Source: Caldisphaera sp. (GTDB taxonomy: Archaea > Thermoproteota > Thermoprotei_A > Sulfolobales > Acidilobaceae). From it: DNA of 45,958 nucleotides. The stretch is taken from positions 1 to 45,958 of the forward strand of contig NZ_JAGDXI010000033.1 of assembly GCF_023256325.1 (NCBI RefSeq), read 5' to 3'. Made by a program: the position numbers and the translations under genes. How positions within the stretch are numbered: the stretch's first letter is position 1; every line of letters starts with the position of its first letter. The notes beneath the pieces were generated by a model. That model saw nothing but the letters and a program-made list of their open reading frames with translations, did no database searches and was not told the DNA's origin. This document shows positions 27,060 through 34,256 of the stretch, one piece after another.

Positions 27060-27276
27060 TTTTTGCACCTTAATTTACTTAAAACTTTAGTTATTTTATA
27101 TTTATAAGCTATATTTTAAATTTTATATAAGAGGCTGATTATAATAATTAAAACTTAATTTGCTTAACATAAATTATCTTACTTATTTAAATTTGAAATA
27201 GACTATAGTTTTAAAAGATAGATTATTGGAAAAAGTTTTAATATCTTTAAGAATAAATTTAAATTAGGTGTTTAAG

Positions 27277-27486
27277 ATGAGCCAAGATAAACAAACTGTT
27301 TATATATCAAAGGAATTATATGATAAAGTAAAAAAATACCTAGAAGATCAAGGAACTTTCAATACAGTTGAAGAATTAATAGAATTTATGTTAAATGAGC
27401 TTCTCCAACAGTCTTCTGGAGAAATTATGTCAAAGGAAGATGAAGAAAAAGTTAAAGATAGATTAAAAAGACTAGGTTATATGTAA
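27277..27486 (+). CDS. Small ribbon-helix-helix-like regulator
   Basis: A 69-residue protein: strand QTVYISKELY, two helices through TVEELIEFMLNELL, then SKEDEEKVKDRLKRLGYM. It is about the size of CopG-like regulators. The tail closely parallels that of the regulator at 24773-25012 (RLKKLGYI), so they are probably paralogues or use a common C-terminal element. ATG 27277 follows GGTG directly and is preferred over GTG 27268. It stands alone on the plus strand, divergent from queC. Confidence 0.7.
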   Translation: MSQDKQTVYISKELYDKVKKYLEDQGTFNTVEELIEFMLNELLQQSSGEIMSKEDEEKVKDRLKRLGYM

Positions 27487-27615
27487 CTTAATAAAACAAT
27501 AATGTGCTTAATTTACTTTGTAATTTTGCTGTACAATATTAAAACAATTTTTATTTCAATTAAATTCAAACCTTATAATATTTTAATGTTAATTCATATA
27601 TTTTAATTGATAGCT

Positions 27616-28041
27616 ATGAGTGAAAATAATTGCGATAATAAAATAATAATAATCATTAAAAACTTAATTAAAAAAGGGCTTGGCAAAAGCTGTATTGAGT
27701 CAACTCTATATTTTTATTATAATTATTCATTGGGCCACGAAGAATTTCTCAACTACTATGAAACAGCTTTTAATTGCCTATACAAAATAGATGAAAAAGA
27801 AAACAATGAACCAAACGATTTATTTTTATTATGTGAAAATGAAGTGGTAAAGGATATAATTATGATGATTTTAAAAAATTTTGACAAAAATGATATAAAG
27901 ACAAAAATATACAAGAAATATTTATTGCACAAAGATAAAAATGGAGAATATAATAAAATAACATTGAGAGATATAGATAATTTTTATGAAATTTCTAAAA
28001 AATGTATTAATTATAAAAAATATAAAAATGCTAATACATAA
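27616..28041 (+). CDS. Unknown small cytoplasmic protein
   Basis: A 141-residue, Lys/Asn/Glu-rich, probably all-helical protein with no signal or membrane segment and five Cys. It looks like an alpha-helical repeat or adaptor, but I recognise no family. ATG 27616 is preferred over TTG 27607; no strong ribosome binding site is seen, while TATA-like sequence near 27575-27600 would allow a leaderless transcript. The next gene follows after 41 bases on the same strand. Confidence 0.6.
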   Translation: MSENNCDNKIIIIIKNLIKKGLGKSCIESTLYFYYNYSLGHEEFLNYYETAFNCLYKIDEKENNEPNDLFLLCENEVVKDIIMMILKNFDKNDIKTKIYKKYLLHKDKNGEYNKITLRDIDNFYEISKKCINYKKYKNANT

Positions 28042-28082
28042 ATTTTTAATCTATAAAACATATTATAGAATAGGTGATATTC

Positions 28083-28439
28083 ATGTCTTTAGATGTTAAA
28101 GGTTTATTGTCCTCTCCTGATGATAAAAAAGAAGAAGTCTTAAAAAATGTATTTTCTTCATTATTGGGATTAAAACAAGAAGAAGTAGTTAACGCTTTAA
28201 CTGATTTTTTAAAAGAATTGCAGAAAAATGCAAACGATATTCAATATAAAAACGTTTGTAAAATAAACTTAAAAATCATCTCATCTCTACCAGATAATGT
28301 GGCAAAACAAGTTATAGCAATGAGATTACAGGCTCAAAATAGTTTGCCAAAAGATATGAAGGCCAGAGATCAAAAAGTTTTAAATGATGCCATAAATGAA
28401 TCGCCTTATAGGGAAAAAATATTAAAGCTATTAAGCTAA
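28083..28439 (+). CDS. Unknown small helical protein
   Basis: A 118-residue protein, predicted helical from its periodic Leu/Val/Lys pattern (EEVLKNVFSSLLGL, EEVVNALTDFLKELQKN, DNVAKQVIAMRLQAQNSLP). No membrane or catalytic motif was seen. GGTGAT precedes ATG 28083, which argues for a real gene; the frame's earlier GTG 28074 is part of that site. It may form a pair with the preceding unknown gene. Confidence 0.65.
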   Translation: MSLDVKGLLSSPDDKKEEVLKNVFSSLLGLKQEEVVNALTDFLKELQKNANDIQYKNVCKINLKIISSLPDNVAKQVIAMRLQAQNSLPKDMKARDQKVLNDAINESPYREKILKLLS

Positions 28440-28624
28440 TCCATAAAATTTTTCCCATTAACTACAACTTATATTTATTTCAAAATATAAACGCATTTTT
28501 ATCCAAATTAGAATTAACAAATATTATTTTTACTAATTAGGTTCTATAGAATTTAAGCTCATTTTATTATAAGTAGTGTTTGAACCTTACATAATTAAGT
28601 TATTTTAAATACTAGATAAAATTT

Positions 28625-29605
28625 TCATAAACAATTGGATTCATATATATCCAAGACTGCCCTTAGATCTCTTAAAGCTATTTCTGGAGGCATTGGAACA
28701 TTTTTTTCTTCTATTATAGAATCAATAAAACCTTTAAGCTCATCTTTTATTGAATCGCTGTCAGGTAATTCTATTCTGTTATTATTATATATCAGATCTC
28801 CATATCTTCTAACATATCTCGTTTTACCTGAAATTTCAACTTTTCTAGTATAGGGGTCTTCATAAATAGTTCCTTTTTCTCCATATATTTCAAAAGCAGG
28901 AACCATTGGGGAATTATTCATACCCCAACTAAACATCAGCAAACCATTAGCCCCATTTTTAAATTTGATTAATGAGAAGCTAGTATCTTCTCCTTCCATA
29001 TCGACAATCGATTTGTAATTTGATGAACATATTTTTTCATAGCTTCCTCCTAAATTAAGTAAAGTATCAACCAAATGTATCCCACCATCTATTAGTGATC
29101 CTCCCCCCATAGAAGTCTTAATTTTTCTCCAAGTCCTAGGTTGATTAAAAGTAGTATACCTTACAATAATCGTATATATTTTGCCTAATTCTTTAATCAT
29201 TTCGACTGCTTTTCTTATAGAGGTATCAAAATAATAGTTCTCAGCCACCATAAACTTAACTCTACTTGATTTAGCTTTTTCTATTATTTTATTAGCCTCT
29301 TCAACTGTCCTTGCTATAGGTTTCTCAAGCAGGACATGCTTCTTCTTCTCCATTGCCTTTATACTCATGTCTAAATGAGCATCATGGCTGACTATTAAAT
29401 CAACGATATCAACATCAGAGTTTAATACTTCATCATAAGAAGTAAAAATACCAGATGCCTTAAATTCCTTTGCTAAATTATCAGCATCGTTTTTATCAGA
29501 ACTAAATACATATATTTTTAAATCGTAACCTTCATCTTTTAATTTATTTAGAGCATATAAATGAACTCTTCCAAATCCTCTACTGCCAACTACCGCTATT
29601 TTCAA
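28625..29605 (-). CDS. Gfo/Idh/MocA-family oxidoreductase
   Basis: About 326 residues: an N-terminal Rossmann domain (KIAVVGSRGFGRVH), the family motif EKPIA, and a C-terminal domain with GGGSLIDGGIHLVD, where the G-G-I-H catalytic His is visible. Such enzymes oxidise or reduce sugars and inositols with NAD(P). I suggest TTG 29605 (GGGGGA upstream), which starts right at the Rossmann strand. An ATG at 29668 adds 21 residues and overlaps the preceding stop as ATGA, so it cannot be excluded. Position at the end of the ABC-importer run suggests it acts on the imported sugar. Confidence 0.85.
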   Translation of the reverse strand: MKIAVVGSRGFGRVHLYALNKLKDEGYDLKIYVFSSDKNDADNLAKEFKASGIFTSYDEVLNSDVDIVDLIVSHDAHLDMSIKAMEKKKHVLLEKPIARTVEEANKIIEKAKSSRVKFMVAENYYFDTSIRKAVEMIKELGKIYTIIVRYTTFNQPRTWRKIKTSMGGGSLIDGGIHLVDTLLNLGGSYEKICSSNYKSIVDMEGEDTSFSLIKFKNGANGLLMFSWGMNNSPMVPAFEIYGEKGTIYEDPYTRKVEISGKTRYVRRYGDLIYNNNRIELPDSDSIKDELKGFIDSIIEEKNVPMPPEIALRDLRAVLDIYESNCL

Positions 29606-29664
29606 AATAGTCCCCCATTCTATTTGCCAATAAGAAATTAAAATATTTTTCTTAAGCCCTAAAA

Positions 29665-29850
29665 TCATTTAAACACTTTAGATAAAAAATGTAATAATCC
29701 TCTTATTCCAATCATAGCTCCAGCTAAGCTCATGGATAAGGCTATTACTAATATCCATAAATTACTAAAAATCATCCCAATATATGTTAACATGAAAGAA
29801 AAAAACAAAAGCAAAACGCCAATAATTATTTCTATAAAATAGCTTTTCAT
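29665..29850 (-). CDS. Small two-helix membrane protein
   Basis: A 61-residue protein with two hydrophobic helices (about 5-26 and 31-50) and a basic end (FLSKVFK). GGTGATTTCAA before ATG 29850 gives a good ribosome binding site. It starts ten bases after the Dpp-type ATPase gene and its stop overlaps a possible ATG of the oxidoreductase, so it belongs to the transporter operon. I know no named family; it could be an accessory subunit of the importer. Confidence 0.65.
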   Translation of the reverse strand: MKSYFIEIIIGVLLLFFSFMLTYIGMIFSNLWILVIALSMSLAGAMIGIRGLLHFLSKVFK

Positions 29851-29860
29851 TTGAAATCAC

Positions 29861-30853
29861 CTAATATAACCAACAAGCTACCTCATGATCAGAACTCATT
29901 GATTTAATATCAGGCATCTTTTCTAAACACTTTTGAGTCGCAAAAGGACACCTATCATAAAATGGGCATCCTTGAATTTTAGAAGTATCTATCTTACTTT
30001 CTTTTACATTAATTGTTTTTATAGTATCTTTACTCTCTGGATTAATCTTTGGATATGCCTCTAATAAGACCTTAGTATACGGATGTAAAGGGTCTTTTAG
30101 AACAGTTTGAGCCCTACCACTTTCAACGATCTTTCCTTTATACATAACAGAAATCCTGTTTGCTACTATCTTTGCTATTGGCAATTCATGTGTTATAAAC
30201 AAAATGGTTATACCGGTTTGCTTATTTATCTTTTTCAATAGATCCACAATTTCCCCTTTTAGTGAGGCATCTAGCATAGTAACTGGTTCATCGGCTACTA
30301 AAAATTTAGGGTCTAAAGATAAAGCTCTAGCAATACTAAGCCTTTGTCTTTGACCTCCAGATAGTTGAAAGACATAGTTATTTATCAAATCAAGTGGAAG
30401 GCCTACCATGTTTAGCACTTCTTCAATCTTTTTATTAATATATTCTTTATCTTTAATTTTAGAATATTTTAATGGCATGCTTAAAGCATCATATACTTTC
30501 ATATAAGGATCTATAGATGAATATGGATCTTGATAAACCATTTGCAGTTCTCTTCTTATATGTTTTATAATCTTAGTTTTAGGAGTAATTACAACAGGAC
30601 TACTGTCCCTATTATATATAATTTTACCCTCCGTTGGCTTTTGTAATCCTATCATAGCTCTACCTAGAGTTGTTTTACCTGATCCGCTTTCTCCAACCAA
30701 CGCCATTACTTCTCCTTTATTAATTTTTATGCTAACTCCATCAACTGCTTTGGTTATTTGTTTTTCAGCCAGAAATCCACCCCTTACAAAGTATACCTTC
30801 AATCCTTCTGTTTGTATCAATACATTGGGATCAATATAGCCAGCATGAGACAT
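29861..30853 (-). CDS. ABC transporter ATP-binding protein, DppF/OppF type
   Basis: A 330-residue ATPase. Walker A is GESGSGKT, the signature LSGGQRQRLSIARAL, and Walker B FLVADEPVTMLD; the C-terminal oligopeptide-type extension carries Cys-rich GCPFYDRCPFATQKC, which in the family can bind an iron-sulfur cluster. It energises uptake together with the DppD-type partner. ATG 30853 follows GGTGAT and is used instead of GTG 30862; the gene starts 23 bases inside the previous one. In archaea this transporter class imports di- and oligosaccharides as well as peptides. Confidence 0.92.
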   Translation of the reverse strand: MSHAGYIDPNVLIQTEGLKVYFVRGGFLAEKQITKAVDGVSIKINKGEVMALVGESGSGKTTLGRAMIGLQKPTEGKIIYNRDSSPVVITPKTKIIKHIRRELQMVYQDPYSSIDPYMKVYDALSMPLKYSKIKDKEYINKKIEEVLNMVGLPLDLINNYVFQLSGGQRQRLSIARALSLDPKFLVADEPVTMLDASLKGEIVDLLKKINKQTGITILFITHELPIAKIVANRISVMYKGKIVESGRAQTVLKDPLHPYTKVLLEAYPKINPESKDTIKTINVKESKIDTSKIQGCPFYDRCPFATQKCLEKMPDIKSMSSDHEVACWLY

Positions 30854-31772
30854 ATCTATCACCTTCTATTCTTTTCAATTCGGGTTCTTTCTGTTTACAT
30901 ATTTCCATTGCGTATGGACACCTATCACTAAACCTACATCCCTTAGGTAAGTTTGCCAAATCAGGCATAAATCCTGGAATTCCTTTTATATAGTCCTTAT
31001 TAATATCTGCTATAGAATCCATTAATAACTGAGTATATGGATGCTTTGGATTTTTATATAAGTCTAATGAATAACCACTTTCCATTATGCTTCCTGCATA
31101 CATAATATATAGCCTATCAGATATTTCTGAAAGAAGCGCCAAATCATGAGTTATAAAAATTATAGATAAGCCAAGTTCTTTCTTTAATGTTTTTAATAAA
31201 TTGATTATTTTTGCTTGTGTTATTACATCTAAGGCTGTTGTAGGTTCATCACAAATGAGTATCTCAGGATTTAAAGCCAATGCCATAGCAATGAAAGCTC
31301 TTTGCCTCATCCCGCCAGATAGTTCATGAGGATATTTATCTGATACTGAAGGATCTAACTCTACCATTTTTAAAAGCTCATTAACTCTTTCTTTAAAATT
31401 CCCTTTATATTCATGAACTTCTAATACTTCTTCAATTTGTTGACCTATTTTAAAAACTGGAGTAAAACCGTTCATAGACCCTTGAAATATCATAGATATT
31501 TTTTTCCATCTAATTTCCTTGTTAAACTTATCCTCATCGTATGATAATATATCCTCATTATTAAACAATACCTTGCCTCCAACAATTTTTCCAGGAGGCG
31601 TTATTAAACGCATAATACCCATTGCTAATGTGCTTTTTCCTGAACCGCTTTCTCCTGCAATTCCTATGACTTCTTTTTTATTTAAATCTAAATTAACCTT
31701 ATCAACAGCTTTCCTGACACCTTTAGGCGTATAAAAGTGTATAGAAAAATCTTTAACAGACAATATAGGCAT
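30831..31772 (-). CDS. ABC transporter ATP-binding protein, DppD/OppD type
   Basis: A 313-residue ATPase with Walker A GESGSGKS, signature LSGGMRQRAFIAMALAL, and Walker B ILICDEPTTALD; the C-terminal segment has CRFSDRCPYAMEIC like its partner. It pairs with the DppF-type protein as an asymmetric heterodimer. GGAGGT in the last codons of the permease gene is the ribosome binding site for ATG 31772, with one base between the genes. Confidence 0.92.
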   Translation of the reverse strand: MPILSVKDFSIHFYTPKGVRKAVDKVNLDLNKKEVIGIAGESGSGKSTLAMGIMRLITPPGKIVGGKVLFNNEDILSYDEDKFNKEIRWKKISMIFQGSMNGFTPVFKIGQQIEEVLEVHEYKGNFKERVNELLKMVELDPSVSDKYPHELSGGMRQRAFIAMALALNPEILICDEPTTALDVITQAKIINLLKTLKKELGLSIIFITHDLALLSEISDRLYIMYAGSIMESGYSLDLYKNPKHPYTQLLMDSIADINKDYIKGIPGFMPDLANLPKGCRFSDRCPYAMEICKQKEPELKRIEGDRYVSCWLY

Positions 31773-31773
31773 T

Positions 31774-33120
31774 TTACTTACCTCCGAAAACAGCCTTTTC
31801 TATAGAGAAGCCTATCATCACAAATGGAATAGAAACCAAAATTATCATAACGCCTGGGAAGAGAATCCACCACCACCATCCATTTACAGCTGCCAAATTT
31901 GATTCTGCACTGTTTAAAATCGAACCCCATGTTACTAAACCCGTTGGGGTTAGACCTAAGAAAGCAAGGGTCTCAACCAATATTATAGCAGCAGGCACAC
32001 CTAGTGCTGTATATGCTATTGCAAATGGTGTTAACCTTGGAAGAAAATGAGTGAAAAATATCCTATATGAAGGTATGCCTAATACTTTATCAGCCTCTAC
32101 AAACGTCTCGTTTTTTATTGATTGTGCAGAACTCCTTGCTATTATGGCATAAAAAGGCCAAGACAAAAATGCTATTAATAATGCTTCTAGAAATAAGTTA
32201 GGCCTCATAATGTAAGATAAGACAACTAAAAACGGTAAAGCGGGCAAAACTAATATCACCAAAGTTATCCAGTTCATAGCAGAATCTGTTTTACCTCCAA
32301 GAAAGCCTGATATACCCCCTACAATAACTCCACCTATAACTGATATTATTGATGTGAGCAATCCTATTTCCAAAGCGTTTGGGAATCCTAATAGAATACC
32401 TAAATCTATTGGCCTTCCGTATATATCTGTACCAAATAATCCATATGCGTTGCCTTCTAAGTAAATTTTATTTGATAATATTTTAGTATTTGGGGAAGTA
32501 ACGATAGTTATTGAAACCTTATATAAACCCTTTTCAACAGTACCGTTTAATAAATTTTTTCCTTCATATCCAAATAAGGCTTGAGAATAGGTTTGTGACG
32601 TTGAAGAAGAAGGTACATAACCTATTTGCTGGCTTATATAATTGCCAATAGAGCTGGAATAACTTATTAGATCTGTAATGCTAGTAGGAGAATTTGAGCT
32701 TAAAGTAATATTAGTCCCATCTGGTTTTATCCATAATATCTGCATTGCTTGAATAGGGCTAGATGTTTCTATATAAAAAACTACGTCTGTTGGGGGTTTA
32801 TCTTTAGTCCAAGTAAAATTATAATTTAACTGATATATATCATAACTGCTTGATGAATAAATAGATAAAGGACTTGTAGATATAGTTTTTGTTCCAAATA
32901 TTTTTGAAGGATTAAAATATGACATCCAATAAGGCATTGCGTTTTTTGGGTATGTTTCCCAATAGACAGAGTTTTCCCACTGTGGAGACACTTTTCCAAA
33001 ACTGGTTACTGCATAAATAGATAAGGCTACAAAAAAGATAATCATTATTAAGCCTATCAAGCCTGACTTATTTTTTATTATTGTATTTACATATAGCTTT
33101 ATCCCAGTTTCTGTCGCCAT
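31774..33120 (-). CDS. ABC transporter permease, DppC type, with large extracytoplasmic insert
   Basis: A 448-residue permease, about 150 residues longer than usual DppC. The first membrane helix (about 21-41) is followed by some 190 Ser/Thr/Tyr-rich residues with beta character before the family motif FGTDIYGRPIDLG (LGTD..GRD in most DppC). Five membrane helices and the EAA loop (ETFVEADKVLGIPSYRIFFTHFLPR in part) follow. The insert faces the outside, where it could contact the large binding protein. ATG 33120 has GGTGGGTGA upstream, which overlaps the stop of the DppB gene. Confidence 0.9.
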   Translation of the reverse strand: MATETGIKLYVNTIIKNKSGLIGLIMIIFFVALSIYAVTSFGKVSPQWENSVYWETYPKNAMPYWMSYFNPSKIFGTKTISTSPLSIYSSSSYDIYQLNYNFTWTKDKPPTDVVFYIETSSPIQAMQILWIKPDGTNITLSSNSPTSITDLISYSSSIGNYISQQIGYVPSSSTSQTYSQALFGYEGKNLLNGTVEKGLYKVSITIVTSPNTKILSNKIYLEGNAYGLFGTDIYGRPIDLGILLGFPNALEIGLLTSIISVIGGVIVGGISGFLGGKTDSAMNWITLVILVLPALPFLVVLSYIMRPNLFLEALLIAFLSWPFYAIIARSSAQSIKNETFVEADKVLGIPSYRIFFTHFLPRLTPFAIAYTALGVPAAIILVETLAFLGLTPTGLVTWGSILNSAESNLAAVNGWWWWILFPGVMIILVSIPFVMIGFSIEKAVFGGK

Positions 33121-33121
33121 A

Positions 33122-34183
33122 TCACCCACCTGCCTTAATTCTTGGATCTAAATAACCTTTTACTAATTCATTTATAAATAAAGCCAGCAAAAGAATAACA
33201 GTCAAAACAAAGTTAATCCCAAGTATTACAGGCAAATCATTTAGCAATATCGCTACGTATGTCAACCATCCAACACCATGCCAGTTAAACACAATTTCTG
33301 TTGTTAATCCTCCGGCAAAAGAACCAGCTATAGCTAATGCCACTTGAGTAGATATAGATGGTGACGCAGTTCTTAGTATATGCCTATATAATATCCTTGA
33401 ATCGCTTAATCCTCTGGCCTTTGCAGTCATAACAAAGTCTTCCTTTGTTGTACTGATGACTAAGCTTCTTACAACATACGCAAATCCTCCTACATTGACT
33501 ATAAAAAATGCCAATAAAGGAAGCGCCATATGATAAAGCATATTTATAGAATACATAAGTGGACTTTTAGGAGGAGGAATTGACGTTATTCCTCCTGGAG
33601 GGAAAACTTTTACACCATATGCTAATGCGGCTATCAAAAGAAAACCCAACCACCATGTAGGTAAGCTTGAGTGTATAACGGCAATAGTTGGAACTATTTT
33701 ATCCCATACTGTACCTGCATACCTTGCTGATAACAATCCAATTAAAGTACCTGCAAATATTACTATTAATGTACCTGTAGTAAATAATATTATCGTGTAA
33801 GGTAAATAACTTGCAATAATAACATATACCTTATGGCTACCGTTAGGTGCCTCTAAAAAATATGCATTTCCGAAATTGAATGTTAATAGATTTTTCATCT
33901 GGATGAAATATCTTAAATAAAGAGGTTGGTTTAGGCCATAGGCTGTCATCAAAGAATCCTTATATTTATTTACTAAAATGTTAATATTTGTTAGGTTTAT
34001 ACTACCGTGACCTGCAGAGTGCTTTAATATTGCTTGCTTAAATCCTTCAGCTTCTGTTTGCACTGTTGCTTTAAGAACTTCCTGTATTACGGGATATGTT
34101 AATAGATATAGCAAACTCATAGCAGCTATCAATACTGTTATATAAATTATAATTTCTTTAGCTAAGTATGACTTATATCCCAT
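33122..34183 (-). CDS. ABC transporter permease, DppB type
   Basis: A 353-residue permease: a first helix at about 9-33, an extracytoplasmic loop with the family GLNQPLYLRYF segment, then five helices and the EAA loop (KEDFVMTAKARGLSDSRILYRHI). ATG 34183 is preferred over the upstream TTG 34210 because GGTG sits twelve bases before it and the shorter form starts right before the first helix. It forms the translocation pore with the DppC-type protein. Confidence 0.9.
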   Translation of the reverse strand: MGYKSYLAKEIIIYITVLIAAMSLLYLLTYPVIQEVLKATVQTEAEGFKQAILKHSAGHGSINLTNINILVNKYKDSLMTAYGLNQPLYLRYFIQMKNLLTFNFGNAYFLEAPNGSHKVYVIIASYLPYTIILFTTGTLIVIFAGTLIGLLSARYAGTVWDKIVPTIAVIHSSLPTWWLGFLLIAALAYGVKVFPPGGITSIPPPKSPLMYSINMLYHMALPLLAFFIVNVGGFAYVVRSLVISTTKEDFVMTAKARGLSDSRILYRHILRTASPSISTQVALAIAGSFAGGLTTEIVFNWHGVGWLTYVAILLNDLPVILGINFVLTVILLLALFINELVKGYLDPRIKAGG

Positions 34184-34256
34184 AACTTTTAACACCAGGT
34201 TTGTATCCAAAAATAAAAAAGAGGTATAAAGTTAAAAAAGTTTTTTAATGGATTTG

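Noticed and set aside
23619-28439. DNA phosphorothioate or deazaguanine DNA-modification island
   Set aside because: Sat, CysC and QueC lie close together, but no Dnd, Ssp or Dpd modification genes are present and all three have ordinary housekeeping roles.
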